From the NCBI GenBank assembly GCA_017525875.1, contig JAFXSG010000025.1, positions 81,633-145,632 of the forward strand: 64,000 nt of DNA, written 5' to 3'. The notes under the pieces were generated by a model, which worked only from the letters and a program-made list of their open reading frames with translations, did no database searches and had not been told where the DNA came from. A program made the translations under genes and the position numbers. Shown piece after piece: positions 15,777-24,958 of the stretch (position 1 is its first letter; each line of letters starts with the position of its first letter). The stretch comes from Clostridia bacterium (GTDB lineage: Bacteria > Bacillota > Clostridia > Christensenellales > CAG-138).

Positions 15777-16856
15777 TCAGTCTTCGCCGCCGTTTATATA
15801 AACTCTCTCAACGTATTTCTCGGCAGTACAGAGCTTTAAAAGAGCGCCGTAATCGGGAATGAACCTGAGAACATCGCCGACCTTGTGATCGGGACTGCCG
15901 TTCAGATTAACGAGCAGGTGGTCGCTGCTCGCGCCGATGATCTCAACGCCGTTATCGAGCGGAACGAGCCCGTCCGGGTTGACGTCCTGCCTGCCGATCG
16001 CAAGGATCCCGCGGATCATAGGCCCGCGGTCCTCGAACGTCACGCGCTCTCCGAACGCGTTCAGACCGCTCATGCCGATGGGCTTGCTGGGCTTTGGCTG
16101 AACTTCAACGAGCTCAGCTTCGAGCACGAAGCAGTCGGTATTGAGTTCGGCCATCGGGAGACCGGATTCCGTGTTGTTGCCGAGCACGAAGCTCTCGCCG
16201 AGGCGAAGCTGCGTTACGCCTTCGGGAACACGGTTTTCCGTCAGCATCGTCATCATCGAGGAGTTCCCGCCGGAGACGACGGGGAGGGGGACGCCGTATT
16301 TTTCGCGGATCCGCTCCGCAAACCGCACGAGCCCGCCGACGTTCGTCTCATCGGGAACGATCGCGCCGTAGCAGGTGAGGTTCACGCCCACGCCGTACAG
16401 CTCGAGACCGTCCTCCGCGAGTATCGCTTCGACTGTTTCAAAGATGCGGTCCTCGTTTTTGAAGAAAATTCCCTCGCGCAGGTCGCCCATGTCGATCATC
16501 AGAATGATCTTATGCGTTTTGCCGAGCTTTCGTGCGGCTGCGCCAAGCAGGCGGATGGTATCGATACTGCTCTGCATGGAGATGTCGGCCGATCGTACGA
16601 CAGCCTCGGCTTCGCTCTGCATCGCGATCCTGAGGAGCTGCTTGGGCTTGTTTGTTCGGATCGAGCGAAGATTCTGCACGCGGGAGTCCGCAAACCCGTC
16701 CGCGTCGCTCGCGTCGATAACGGCGCAGATCTCGGGATCGGCACAGAAAACCTTAGTAACGACGGCAACTTTAATGCCAATAGCATGGCATTTTGCAGTC
16801 AGCCAATCGAGGTTTTCACGAAGTTTTTTCAGGTCGATAACAAGTCTCGGATACAT
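15777..16856 (-). CDS. orr: Ornithine racemase (PLP-dependent, alanine racemase fold)
   Basis: A 359-residue enzyme converting L- to D-ornithine, the entry step to OraSE. The PLP lysine lies in KVAVVTKVFCADPE near the N-terminus, matching the Orr branch rather than Alr (which has IKADAYGHG). Other family marks are MIDMGDLREG and the glycine-rich SGGNSSMMTM phosphate site. It starts two bases after glmL ends, inside the ornithine operon. YhfX-like racemases are related, but the context makes Orr the best call. Confidence 0.9.
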   Translation of the reverse strand: MYPRLVIDLKKLRENLDWLTAKCHAIGIKVAVVTKVFCADPEICAVIDASDADGFADSRVQNLRSIRTNKPKQLLRIAMQSEAEAVVRSADISMQSSIDTIRLLGAAARKLGKTHKIILMIDMGDLREGIFFKNEDRIFETVEAILAEDGLELYGVGVNLTCYGAIVPDETNVGGLVRFAERIREKYGVPLPVVSGGNSSMMTMLTENRVPEGVTQLRLGESFVLGNNTESGLPMAELNTDCFVLEAELVEVQPKPSKPIGMSGLNAFGERVTFEDRGPMIRGILAIGRQDVNPDGLVPLDNGVEIIGASSDHLLVNLNGSPDHKVGDVLRFIPDYGALLKLCTAEKYVERVYINGGED

Positions 16857-16858
16857 AA

Positions 16859-18229
16859 TCAGTCCTCTTTGATGCCCAGGCTCTGCTTCATAAGGTCGAG
16901 CGCGGCCTCGGGGTAAGTCTTGCTGAGAACGCCTAATGAAGCCATGATATAGTGGTTGTCAAACAGCAGACGGAGCCTTCCCGGGCGGGGATAGAGCATC
17001 ATCCCGCCCGTATTGCAGTCCGCTATGCGCCTTGCGATCTCCTCGTGATGGTGGAGCCTCGTGAGCGCTCCGCCGGTGCCGATGAGGTATTTGATAACGG
17101 TAAGGTCCTTGCCCTCCGCAATGGTCTGCCTGCCCCGGGGCGTGTAGATATAGCGGAACGCTCCGGCGTGGCGCTGAATGGCGGTGAGCCCGGCTTCATA
17201 GCAGAGCCGCTCCGTCAGCCTGAACTGCTCCTCGGTTTCGGGGATAGGCTTATAGTTGGCCATAACGGCGTCCATGTCGATGCCGAGTTCCTCGGCAAGC
17301 TTGTCGCTGCCGATCATCTTTACAAGGTTTTTCGCGTTCACGAACAGGCCCAGATCGCCCTCCACGGTGCGCTTTGCAAAGGGCTCGGGCGTGGTCTGAA
17401 GCACGGCCACTTCGTCGGAACCCGCGGTGACGGAGTGTACGTCCGTCGTGGCGCCGCCGATGTCGATGACGGCGAGGTCTCCGAGCTCTCCCTGGAGCAG
17501 CTGCGCGGCCTCCATAACGGCGCCGGGCGTGGGGATGATCTTGCCGTTTACCATGTCGCGGATGTGCTCCATGCCGGCGGCTTTGACGATATGCTCCTCA
17601 AAAACGCTGTGGATGATGCGCCTTGCGGGCTCGATATTCAACAGGTCGAGCTTCGGATAAACGTTTTCGGTGATGTAATACGGTACGCCTGCTTCGGAAA
17701 AGATCTTTTCGATGATCCTGTGGTTCTGGATATTGCCGCCGTAGATGACCGGAGTTTTCAGCCCCGAGGCGGCGATGAGCTTCGCGTTGTGAACGGCGGT
17801 CTCTCTCTCACCGTAATCGGTACCGCCCGCAAGGAGGATCAGGTTGGGATCTATCGCACGGATATCGTCGATATCGAACTCATTCAGCTTGCCGGCCGTC
17901 GCGTGCTTGATGATCGCACCAGCGCCGAGCGCCGCGGCCTGTGCCGCCTTGACGGTCATATCGTAGACGAGGCCGTGAACGGTCATGCGAAGACCGCCCG
18001 CGGCGCTTGAGGTCGCGAACATCTCTCCGTATTCGATCTTATCTGCTCCGAGATTTCCCGCAAGATCGTCGACGGCGGCGGTGAGGCCGATGCGCACGTC
18101 GCCTGCGAGAACGCTGGTAGGCGCCTGACCCTGCCCGATGAAGCGCGGGCAGCCGGACTTCACGCCGGAAAAGGCGTTTACAAGCGTCGTTGTGGAACCG
18201 ATCTCGGCAACAAGAATATCAATAAACAT
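16859..18229 (-). CDS. GlmL/MutL-family ATPase, mutase-associated
   Basis: A 456-residue actin-like ATPase-fold protein of the GlmL family, found beside cobalamin-dependent glutamate mutase and ornithine aminomutase. It is generally proposed to reactivate the enzyme by exchanging damaged cobalamin. It shows the phosphate-1 motif VAEIGSTTTLVNAF, a second phosphate loop DIGGATTDVHSV, and IGTGGALTRL. The ATG at 18229 is preferred; a TTG two codons earlier adds nothing. It follows oraE after 62 bases that contain a hairpin, and is directly followed by orr. Confidence 0.88.
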   Translation of the reverse strand: MFIDILVAEIGSTTTLVNAFSGVKSGCPRFIGQGQAPTSVLAGDVRIGLTAAVDDLAGNLGADKIEYGEMFATSSAAGGLRMTVHGLVYDMTVKAAQAAALGAGAIIKHATAGKLNEFDIDDIRAIDPNLILLAGGTDYGERETAVHNAKLIAASGLKTPVIYGGNIQNHRIIEKIFSEAGVPYYITENVYPKLDLLNIEPARRIIHSVFEEHIVKAAGMEHIRDMVNGKIIPTPGAVMEAAQLLQGELGDLAVIDIGGATTDVHSVTAGSDEVAVLQTTPEPFAKRTVEGDLGLFVNAKNLVKMIGSDKLAEELGIDMDAVMANYKPIPETEEQFRLTERLCYEAGLTAIQRHAGAFRYIYTPRGRQTIAEGKDLTVIKYLIGTGGALTRLHHHEEIARRIADCNTGGMMLYPRPGRLRLLFDNHYIMASLGVLSKTYPEAALDLMKQSLGIKED

Positions 18230-18241
18230 AAGCAATAATTT

Positions 18242-18278
18242 GCGGAACGGCTTCCGGGATGACCCAAAGCCGCTCCGC
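18242..18278 (-). other. Intra-operon hairpin between oraE and glmL
   Basis: A 12-position stem with one mismatch (GCGGAACGGCTT / AAGCCGCTCCGC) and a 13-nt loop. No T tract follows, so it is more likely an mRNA-end or attenuation structure than a full terminator. Confidence 0.55.
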
Positions 18279-18291
18279 GTTATAAAGTCGG

Positions 18292-20541
18292 TCAGTTATC
18301 TTTCTTGCCGTTCTTCGCGGCTTCTGCGGCTTCCATCTCCCACCTGCGCTTGATCAGGAATGTGGCGTTGTGCACGCCGTGGCTGCCGCGGCCAAAGCCT
18401 TCGTCCGCGCCGGCTTTCCTTGCAAGCTCCGGTGTGACCTGGGTGCCGCCCGCGATGAAGATGATCTTATCGCGGATACCCATCTCGCGGGCGATCTGGT
18501 CGATCTTCGCGATGTTCTTGTAGTGGATATCGTCGTGGCTGATGATGGTCGAGGCCATGATAGCGTCCGCGTTCAGCTCAACGGCCGCGTTGACGAGCTT
18601 CTCGGGCGGGCAGGAGGTTCCGAGATAGACGACCTCCATGCCGTACTTCTCGATACCGCCGTGCTTGATGTCGATGATCTCGCGAAGGCCGACGGAGTGT
18701 TCATCCTCGCCCACGGTCGCGGCGACGATCTTCATGGGACGGCGCTCGATATCCTTGCGGATAACGTCGTCGGAAAGCACGTCGGGCTCCTTGGGGATCA
18801 CGAGGGAATCAACGTCGATCGCGAAGGGCACCTTGCCCTTGACCTCGATGCGGGTACCGTCCTGCGGGTGCATGATCTCGCGGCTGATGACCTCGCACTC
18901 GGTGAGGTTCATGCGCTTTGCGCATTCAAGCGCGGCTGCTTCCGCGATGGGCTTCGGGGCGGGGAAGAACATGGTCAGCATGACCGTGCCGTCCGCAAGC
19001 CACTCCATTTCGGGGCGGATCTGCTTGCCGCCGGGAACGAAGTCCTTGACCTCGTTCATACGGACGTTGACGTTGTCCTGCTCGTCGAGCTCGTCGATGT
19101 AAATGATCTTCTCGGGGCACTCGAGAGTGCAGCCGCCGATGAGTGCGGACGGGTTCTGCTCGTATTCCTTGCCGTACTGAGCAACGTTGTTGTAGCCGTA
19201 GTGCGCGGTGACGGGGGCCATGTAGTCCTTCGCACGCTTGAAGATGGTGCCGGCGCCGATGCCGCCGTCGATCTTCCTCGCGATGCCGTCGCCGTTGCGC
19301 TCGGGGTAGATGCCGCTGTCGACGAACATGCCTTCCTGTACGGCGTTGAAGTAGCCGCCAAGTTCGATCATCTCTTCCATGAACATGATGGCGCGCTCCT
19401 TGAGCTCGCGCGCTTTTTCACGGAGATAACCGTCCTTCTTGAGCTCGACCATCTCCATCAAACCGTCGAGACCGACGAGCGTCTGCTTCGCGGTGTCGCA
19501 GGCTTCGATGTTGTAGATGTGCCACGGAACGTTCCTGCCCTCATCGGGGGTGATGGTGGACTGGATGTCCGCGCTGGTCAGCTTGGAGATGAACATGTTG
19601 AGCACGTGGGTGACGGTCGCTTCACGGGTGCTGGACTCGATGTACTTGGTGTTCATCTGTGCGCGCATGCGGTACTCATGGAACAGGTCGCGAAGCGCGA
19701 CGGCGTAGGGCAGGTCCATGTGTACGCAGGGTGCGGGCGTTGCGGTCGGCGGAACGGTGGAGAGGCAGATGTTCTTCTTGTTGATGCCGACCCTTGCGGA
19801 GAAGATAGCGTTGATGCCGTGCTGGACCATCAGCTCGGGCATGACCTTCCACGCTTCGCGCGCGGTCGCGTTCGCGTTGTGAGCGCCGTCGATCTGCGCC
19901 ATGCCGGCCCACGCGATCAGCTTCTTGCTCTCGCACGCGTCGACGAAGGAACGGATCATGTTGATATTGCGGTAGATAACGTTGTACTGCGGGTCCTGAT
20001 GAACGCCGTTGACGCCTTCCTCGGCGAACATGACGGCGATATCCGGGCCTGCGACGCCGGAAACGTAGCTGTGATAGTTGATGGGCCTGCCGACTTCGTC
20101 CTCGATCATGTCGAGCGCCTTGCGCTGCGCGCGGACCTGCTTCCTCGTGATCGGAACGCCGCCCATGCCCTGCGGAGTGCCTTCGATCAGGCCGTCGAAG
20201 TGGCTCTGACCGGCGGTGCGGATGACCATGATATGGTCCGCGCCATGGTGCGCCGCCATGCGCATACGGCGGATATCGTCCTCAAAGCGGCCGGAAGCGA
20301 TCTCGGTGGTGATGACCGGGCCGGGCTGGGGATCGATGTCGCCGAAGTAATGGGCCGGGGGAAGGGGGACGCTGGCTTTCAGCGGCTCGGTGCAGTCGAG
20401 ATACTCGAACGGACCCATGTGCAGGTGATCCACCGGCTTGCGCCAGGTCCAGCCCCTGCGGCGGGGACGGTAGGACTCAAGGTCCTTCAGGATCTCAGCA
20501 ACGTCGATCGGCTTATTCGGATCAAGTTTATAGTCGCTCAT
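18292..20541 (-). CDS. oraE: D-ornithine 4,5-aminomutase, large (cobalamin/PLP) subunit
   Basis: A 749-residue subunit. With OraS it moves the terminal amino group of D-ornithine to C4, giving (2R,4S)-2,4-diaminopentanoate by an adenosylcobalamin radical mechanism with PLP. The TIM-barrel part covers roughly residues 1-560. The C-terminal Rossmann domain carries the cobalamin signature DEHSVG (D-x-H-x-x-G) followed by GMEVVYLGTSCPPEKLV. Length fits the family (about 730-750). Its ATG overlaps the oraS stop by one base. Confidence 0.95.
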   Translation of the reverse strand: MSDYKLDPNKPIDVAEILKDLESYRPRRRGWTWRKPVDHLHMGPFEYLDCTEPLKASVPLPPAHYFGDIDPQPGPVITTEIASGRFEDDIRRMRMAAHHGADHIMVIRTAGQSHFDGLIEGTPQGMGGVPITRKQVRAQRKALDMIEDEVGRPINYHSYVSGVAGPDIAVMFAEEGVNGVHQDPQYNVIYRNINMIRSFVDACESKKLIAWAGMAQIDGAHNANATAREAWKVMPELMVQHGINAIFSARVGINKKNICLSTVPPTATPAPCVHMDLPYAVALRDLFHEYRMRAQMNTKYIESSTREATVTHVLNMFISKLTSADIQSTITPDEGRNVPWHIYNIEACDTAKQTLVGLDGLMEMVELKKDGYLREKARELKERAIMFMEEMIELGGYFNAVQEGMFVDSGIYPERNGDGIARKIDGGIGAGTIFKRAKDYMAPVTAHYGYNNVAQYGKEYEQNPSALIGGCTLECPEKIIYIDELDEQDNVNVRMNEVKDFVPGGKQIRPEMEWLADGTVMLTMFFPAPKPIAEAAALECAKRMNLTECEVISREIMHPQDGTRIEVKGKVPFAIDVDSLVIPKEPDVLSDDVIRKDIERRPMKIVAATVGEDEHSVGLREIIDIKHGGIEKYGMEVVYLGTSCPPEKLVNAAVELNADAIMASTIISHDDIHYKNIAKIDQIAREMGIRDKIIFIAGGTQVTPELARKAGADEGFGRGSHGVHNATFLIKRRWEMEAAEAAKNGKKDN

Positions 20542-20906
20542 TACTCGTTACCTCCTTTGAAAAGCTCCTCGGCCTTTTCCCAAAGCTTGCCTCCCGCGAG
20601 GGCAAGGCCCGCTTCGCGGAGGGGCATATCCTCCTCTTTGGAAAGGCGGTAGACGACGTGGCCCGCGCCGTGGGAGATGACGTCGTGCTTGATGCAGCCC
20701 TCGACGATGGCCTTCGCCTCGATGGAGGAGAAGCCCATGCGGAGCAGCACGGAACGCTCGACGGCGGGGGAGGTGTATTCATAGCCCATCTGGAGGAGAG
20801 GATCCACGAGCTTGTTCGCAAGCTCCCAGAACCTTGCCTCGAGCTGCTCGTCGGTCAGATCCGCGAGGTGAGCTCTGCGCTCGGTGTAATCATCGTTTCT
20901 CTTCAT
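20541..20906 (-). CDS. oraS: D-ornithine 4,5-aminomutase, small subunit
   Basis: A 121-residue helical protein, the partner of OraE in the alpha2-beta2 mutase. The N-terminal YTERRAHLADLTDEQLEARF and the 'LLQMGYEYTSPAVERSVLLRMGFSS' type sequence (shortened here to LLQMGYEYTSPAVERS) match the family. It lies 24 bases after ortB and overlaps the oraE start codon by one base, giving translational coupling of the two subunits. Confidence 0.93.
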   Translation of the reverse strand: MKRNDDYTERRAHLADLTDEQLEARFWELANKLVDPLLQMGYEYTSPAVERSVLLRMGFSSIEAKAIVEGCIKHDVISHGAGHVVYRLSKEEDMPLREAGLALAGGKLWEKAEELFKGGNE

Positions 20907-20930
20907 AATTATTTTTCCTTTTCGATTTAT

Positions 20931-22328
20931 TTACAGGGAAGCGACAACGCCGCGCACGAACTCTTCGCTCGCGTTCGTTTCTTCCATGAGGAACCTGATA
21001 TCCTCGTCTGTGAGCTCGTCCTTATGCGTGCCGACAGCCCTCTTGATCCTCGACTTGCGCATGTGGTCGAGATCGAGATCGGTGACCTGGATGAGGGAGG
21101 GGTGTGCGGGCAGGATGATGCTCTTGCCGGGGACCTCGTCCTTCGGGTCGCCGAAGCGGATATCGATACCGTTCCGGCGGGCGAAAGAGAGCTGGGGATT
21201 GATGTGCTTGCCTGCGCCGGTGTACTCGGTCTCCTGAACCACGATGATCTGATCCTCGTCCATATCCTGCGCAAGGCGGAACGCCGCCGCGAGGGACGTA
21301 TTGCCGGCGGGGCCCTTCTCAAGGCCTTCGAGGGAGGCGAGGCATTCGGTGATGTAGAACACGCTGCCCTGGGTGACGGTCACGTAGCGGTCCATGTAGC
21401 GCAGGGGCCTTGCGGCGCTCCGCGGAACGTCGGAATGGTCGGGATTGACCGCGTAGGGAACGCCGAAACCGGTGTGGCCGGTGGTGAAGCTCTTTTTGTT
21501 GAACTGCTCGTCGCTCGCCATGTGCAGGCCGGAGAGGTTGACGGAAGCAGCGATGACCTTGGCGCTGCAGCCGGCCTTGCGGAGGCCGCGCGCGGTGCCG
21601 GTCAGGTTGCCGCCGCCCGCGTTGGTGCAGACGACCACGTCGGGATCCTTGCCGACTTTCGCGCGGAACTGCTCCGCGATCTCATAGCCAAGGGTCTCGA
21701 CGCCCGCGATGCCGAACGGGGTGTAGAGCGAGGCGTTGAAGTAGCCGGTCTCCTCTAAAAGACGGAGCACGGTGCTGAAAAGCTCCGGTCCGACCGTGAG
21801 CTGAACGACTTCCGCGCCGAGCGCCTCGCACTTGCGGGCCTTTTCGATGATCTCGGGCTGACCGACGGCCTTGCTGTCGTAGCACTCCTGAACAACGATG
21901 CACTTGAGGCCTGCCATAGCCGCGCAGCAGGCGACCGCAGCGCCGTAGTTGCCGCTCGTTGCGGTGACTACGCCCTTGTAGCCGAGCTTCTTTGCCTGAT
22001 AAACGCTCGTGCAGGCACGGCGCGCCTTGAAGCTTCCGCTCGGGTTGGTGGCTTCATCCTTGATGAAGATGCGCGCGCCCTTGCCGGGAGCAGCGCATTT
22101 CCTTGCGAGCGCGGTGAGGTTCTTGAGCTCGATGATCGGAGTGTTGCCGATGGAGAACAGGGACTGAACGCGCCTGATCTCGTCGATGGTGTAGCCGGTC
22201 GCAGCCATCATCGCTTCGTAATCGAAACCTATGCCGGGTTTTTCGAACTGATCAAAATCCATTCCGACGGCTTCTTTAATGATATCGTTCTTGCGTGCCA
22301 TTATCGCCGCATAGCTGTTATCCATCAT
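20931..22328 (-). CDS. ortB: 2-amino-4-oxopentanoate thiolase, beta (PLP) subunit
   Basis: A 465-residue fold-type II PLP protein resembling threonine synthase and cysteine synthase. With OrtA it cleaves 2-amino-4-oxopentanoate with CoA into acetyl-CoA and D-alanine. The PLP lysine is in ATNPSGSFKARRACTS and the phosphate-binding glycine loop is NAGGGNLTG. Two adjacent ATG codons follow GGAGGTGAAAA; the first overlaps the ortA stop, so the subunits are coupled. Confidence 0.94.
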   Translation of the reverse strand: MMDNSYAAIMARKNDIIKEAVGMDFDQFEKPGIGFDYEAMMAATGYTIDEIRRVQSLFSIGNTPIIELKNLTALARKCAAPGKGARIFIKDEATNPSGSFKARRACTSVYQAKKLGYKGVVTATSGNYGAAVACCAAMAGLKCIVVQECYDSKAVGQPEIIEKARKCEALGAEVVQLTVGPELFSTVLRLLEETGYFNASLYTPFGIAGVETLGYEIAEQFRAKVGKDPDVVVCTNAGGGNLTGTARGLRKAGCSAKVIAASVNLSGLHMASDEQFNKKSFTTGHTGFGVPYAVNPDHSDVPRSAARPLRYMDRYVTVTQGSVFYITECLASLEGLEKGPAGNTSLAAAFRLAQDMDEDQIIVVQETEYTGAGKHINPQLSFARRNGIDIRFGDPKDEVPGKSIILPAHPSLIQVTDLDLDHMRKSRIKRAVGTHKDELTDEDIRFLMEETNASEEFVRGVVASL

Positions 22329-22624
22329 TTTTCACCTCCGAAAGTGATCTCGCGCACCATATCGCCGATCTTGAGCACTTCGGGAACGAGGAAACCGAAG
22401 TTATGAGTGAAATAGGGTGCCTCATCCACGAGCTTGCCCTCTGCGTGACGGCCGGTGCGGGTGATGACCTCCACCTCGTCGCCGAGCTCCGCGTCCTGCT
22501 GTAGCCAGCCCTTTACCCACATTTCGAGGGGATGCTGTTTGGTGTCCTCAGGGAGTGCGTCTGAGCGCTCTTCGGGCTGAAGAACGATGCTGTGCACCTG
22601 GACCCAATCGCCTTTCTTTGCCAT
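22325..22624 (-). CDS. ortA: 2-amino-4-oxopentanoate thiolase, alpha subunit
   Basis: A 99-residue beta-rich small subunit (QVHSIVLQPEERSDALPEDT, then GDEVEVITRTGRHAEG) that pairs with OrtB. Length and motifs fit the family. It lies between ord (78-base gap with a hairpin) and ortB (4-base overlap). Confidence 0.92.
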   Translation of the reverse strand: MAKKGDWVQVHSIVLQPEERSDALPEDTKQHPLEMWVKGWLQQDAELGDEVEVITRTGRHAEGKLVDEAPYFTHNFGFLVPEVLKIGDMVREITFGGEK

Positions 22625-22667
22625 TTTAACCTCCTGCTGTGCTTAACTTATGTTAAACGGAATGGAA

Positions 22668-22693
22668 GGAGAAGCCCGGCAAAGAGCTTCTCC
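22668..22693 (-). other. Intra-operon hairpin between ord and ortA
   Basis: A perfect 8-bp stem GGAGAAGC / GCTTCTCC with a 10-nt loop in the only long gap in the first half of the operon. There is no convincing T tract. Confidence 0.5.
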
Positions 22694-22702
22694 AAACCTG
22701 AA

Positions 22703-23749
22703 TTATTTCTCGATGTAGTCGCGGAAATCGCCCATGATCGCGCGCGGCACGGGCAGGTCGAGCATGGTCTTGAGACCGGGGCGTGCGTTGATGACGTGGG
22801 GTATCATATTCACGACCATAGCGATCGTGCCGATGCCGCCGTCGACCTCGGGACGGATGCTCATATTGACTTCGGGGGTGCCGTTCAGAACGATGTAGTC
22901 GCCGGTGTGGGTGCCTTCCATCTCGGGTTCGATCTGCTGGGGATGGATCATGTCGATCTTGACTTCGCCGTCGACCCAGCCCTGGCCGGTCATGTTGACG
23001 CCGGCAACGTCGCCCGCCTTGGCAAAGCCGTAGGGGGACTTGCGGTCAACGCTCGTGACGATGGGCTTCATCTGCTGCTCGAACTTCTCTACCTTCCAGC
23101 CGAGCGCTTCGCTGATCATGCCGACGGACTCCGCAAAGCCGACGTGGCCTGCGAGCGTGCCGTCCTCAACGCCCTTCATGAACGCGTCGACGGTGAGACC
23201 CACGCCCTGCTCCTCCATAACGGCGGGGCCGAAGGGGGAGAGGCTGTTTACGCGGCGGCAGGTGACCTTCTCAACGTCGGTCATGCAGCCGGTGAGGCAG
23301 ATGGCGAGCAGGTCCATCATGAGGCCGGGGTTGATGCCGGTGCCGAGGATGGAAACGCCGTGCTCCTTGGCAAGCCTGTCCATTTCAGCCGCAAGCTCGG
23401 GTTCCTGCGCCTTGGGGTAGCTCATCTCCTCCGCGGTGGAGACCACGTTGACGTTCTGTTCGACAACATACTTGATCTTGTTGAACGCCTTGCGGGTGAA
23501 GGAATCGGTGGCGATAACGCAGATATCGCAGTTGCCGTCATGAACGACTTCCTCGATCTTCGGGTTCACGAAAACGTCCTCGCGGCCGTTCTGCTCAACG
23601 CCGAGCAGGTCGAAGATGCTCTTGCCGACGCGCGCCGGGTGAATGTCGCAGACGCCGACGATGTCAACGCCCTTTTTGCCGAGAAGGACCTTTGCGATGC
23701 CGGAGCCCATTGCGCCGAAGCCCCAAAGTGCGACCTTTACATTTTCCAT
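22703..23749 (-). CDS. ord: 2,4-diaminopentanoate dehydrogenase
   Basis: A 348-residue NAD(P)-dependent oxidoreductase that deaminates 2,4-diaminopentanoate to 2-amino-4-oxopentanoate. The Rossmann loop ALWGFGAMGSGIAK is at residues 6-19, and the region DIVGVCDIHPARVGK matches the diaminopentanoate / dihydrodipicolinate reductase-like family. The ATG at 23749 has AGGAGG ten bases upstream; the frame stays open for 23 codons above it but without a site. It is the first gene of the ornithine operon. Confidence 0.94.
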   Translation of the reverse strand: MENVKVALWGFGAMGSGIAKVLLGKKGVDIVGVCDIHPARVGKSIFDLLGVEQNGREDVFVNPKIEEVVHDGNCDICVIATDSFTRKAFNKIKYVVEQNVNVVSTAEEMSYPKAQEPELAAEMDRLAKEHGVSILGTGINPGLMMDLLAICLTGCMTDVEKVTCRRVNSLSPFGPAVMEEQGVGLTVDAFMKGVEDGTLAGHVGFAESVGMISEALGWKVEKFEQQMKPIVTSVDRKSPYGFAKAGDVAGVNMTGQGWVDGEVKIDMIHPQQIEPEMEGTHTGDYIVLNGTPEVNMSIRPEVDGGIGTIAMVVNMIPHVINARPGLKTMLDLPVPRAIMGDFRDYIEK

Positions 23750-23822
23750 AGAAATATTGCCTCCTGCTTTGATTTTATGGGTTGGATACGGACCTTTCTC
23801 GAAGGCCCATGCATACACAGTA

Positions 23823-23828
23823 ATTATA
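23823..23828 (-). promoter_or_regulatory. -10 element of the ornithine operon
   Basis: TATAAT on the minus strand, 73 bases before the ord ATG; the -35 candidate (TTCCTT, 17 bp away) is weak, which hints at activator control. The implied leader is too short for a cobalamin riboswitch. Confidence 0.5.
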
Positions 23829-23901
23829 CCACAGAACGATATAAAAAGGAACCCCGTTTTTCGCTTTTTGAGCGCTTCGGGGTGTATATAATAACAGAAA
23901 A

Positions 23902-23925
23902 GCGGGCACGGTTTTCCGTACCCGC
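23902..23925 (-). terminator. Terminator of the sigma/anti-sigma-like operon
   Basis: A 10-bp stem GCGGGTACGG / CCGTGCCCGC with an AAAA loop, followed on the minus strand by TTTTCTGTT. Confidence 0.8.
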
Positions 23926-23941
23926 AGTGGGAGGCTCGAGG

Positions 23942-24958
23942 TCATTCGATAAGCCCGATCACGGCTTGAGCTTCATCCGAAGAAAGGGGGAGCACACTTT
24001 TTACGGAGCTCAATTCATAGAAGGCGTAAGCCGGATCCAGCTGTATGAGCAGCAGCAGATAGCTGTCGCCAAGCTGCATGCTGTTCTTGAATGCAGTCAC
24101 CCGTATCGTCTCTTCGCAGCTGCCCTTGAAGGTATCGGTGACGGTGCAGAGGTATGTTGTCCTTGCGTGGAATTCGTTTATCAGCACTCTTTCCGGGCGG
24201 ACCGAGATGATCAGATCGGAATAATCCACGATGGCGGGAAGTGCTGTCGAGGTGCAGTAGGCTCCGATCACGGTACCGGTCCCCGTGTACGGATGAGAGG
24301 GAAGCATCCCGGTCAGATACTCGATAACGCTGTCATGATCAAGCTGCTCGAGGCCGACGAGGTCATCGCCGAGAATAACGCCGTTACGATCTTCACGACA
24401 CGCGGCAAGCGGGGCAAAATACAGCTCGATCTGTTCGAAGACGGAGGCATAGGCTTCCGCAAGGATCAGATGCGTTTTGCCGACCGCGAAACCGAAATCC
24501 TCCGCGGATCGAACTATGATCTCATCGCCGGACTCGAGATCGCCGCGGAAGACCCTTTCAACGCGGAAAACGTACGAAGGCATGGGGGAGTACATATCGG
24601 TATCTCCGGCGCTATCCGGCGCGCTCAGGCATACGCCCTCGAAGATATACGGTGAGATATCCATCGCCATATCGAAGCTCCAGCCGTGGATGTACTCATG
24701 CTCCGTTTCGATCTCGGGAGCGCGGGTGATTCTCGGAGCGGCGGTCGGCGCCGGCGTTGCTGCGGCCATCTGCTCGCCTGGCACGGCGCTGCGGTTGTTT
24801 ATAAGCTTGAAAATACCGAAAACGAGCAGCAGCACGGCGGATGCGCAGACGGCGGCGACGGCCGCGTAACGGGCGGGGAAGGCGGAAGGCTTTTCGCTTT
24901 TTGCCAAAAGGCTTTCGTCGATATCGGAAAAAGCATTGAACAGATCTTCATTCTTCAT
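23942..24958 (-). CDS. Single-pass membrane protein, probable anti-sigma partner
   Basis: A 338-residue protein: about 30 cytoplasmic residues, one membrane segment near residues 32-52 (AVAAVCASAVLLLVFGIFK), a Pro/Thr/Ala-rich linker, then a ~250-residue outer domain of no recognised family. Its start overlaps the end of an ECF sigma gene by 11 bases, the usual coupling of a sigma factor to its membrane anti-sigma factor. No zinc anti-sigma (HxxxCxxC) motif is visible, so the role rests on context and topology. GGAGGG lies upstream of the ATG. Confidence 0.65.
   Translation of the reverse strand: MKNEDLFNAFSDIDESLLAKSEKPSAFPARYAAVAAVCASAVLLLVFGIFKLINNRSAVPGEQMAAATPAPTAAPRITRAPEIETEHEYIHGWSFDMAMDISPYIFEGVCLSAPDSAGDTDMYSPMPSYVFRVERVFRGDLESGDEIIVRSAEDFGFAVGKTHLILAEAYASVFEQIELYFAPLAACREDRNGVILGDDLVGLEQLDHDSVIEYLTGMLPSHPYTGTGTVIGAYCTSTALPAIVDYSDLIISVRPERVLINEFHARTTYLCTVTDTFKGSCEETIRVTAFKNSMQLGDSYLLLLIQLDPAYAFYELSSVKSVLPLSSDEAQAVIGLIE

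Noticed and set aside
23750-23830. Cobalamin riboswitch before the ornithine operon
   Set aside because: The leader from the -10 element to the ord start is about 65-70 bases, too short, and has no B12-box-like sequence.
22592-24655. A 687-codon plus-strand frame opposite ord and the anti-sigma-like gene
   Set aside because: It runs across a terminator and a promoter of the opposite strand and resembles no protein.
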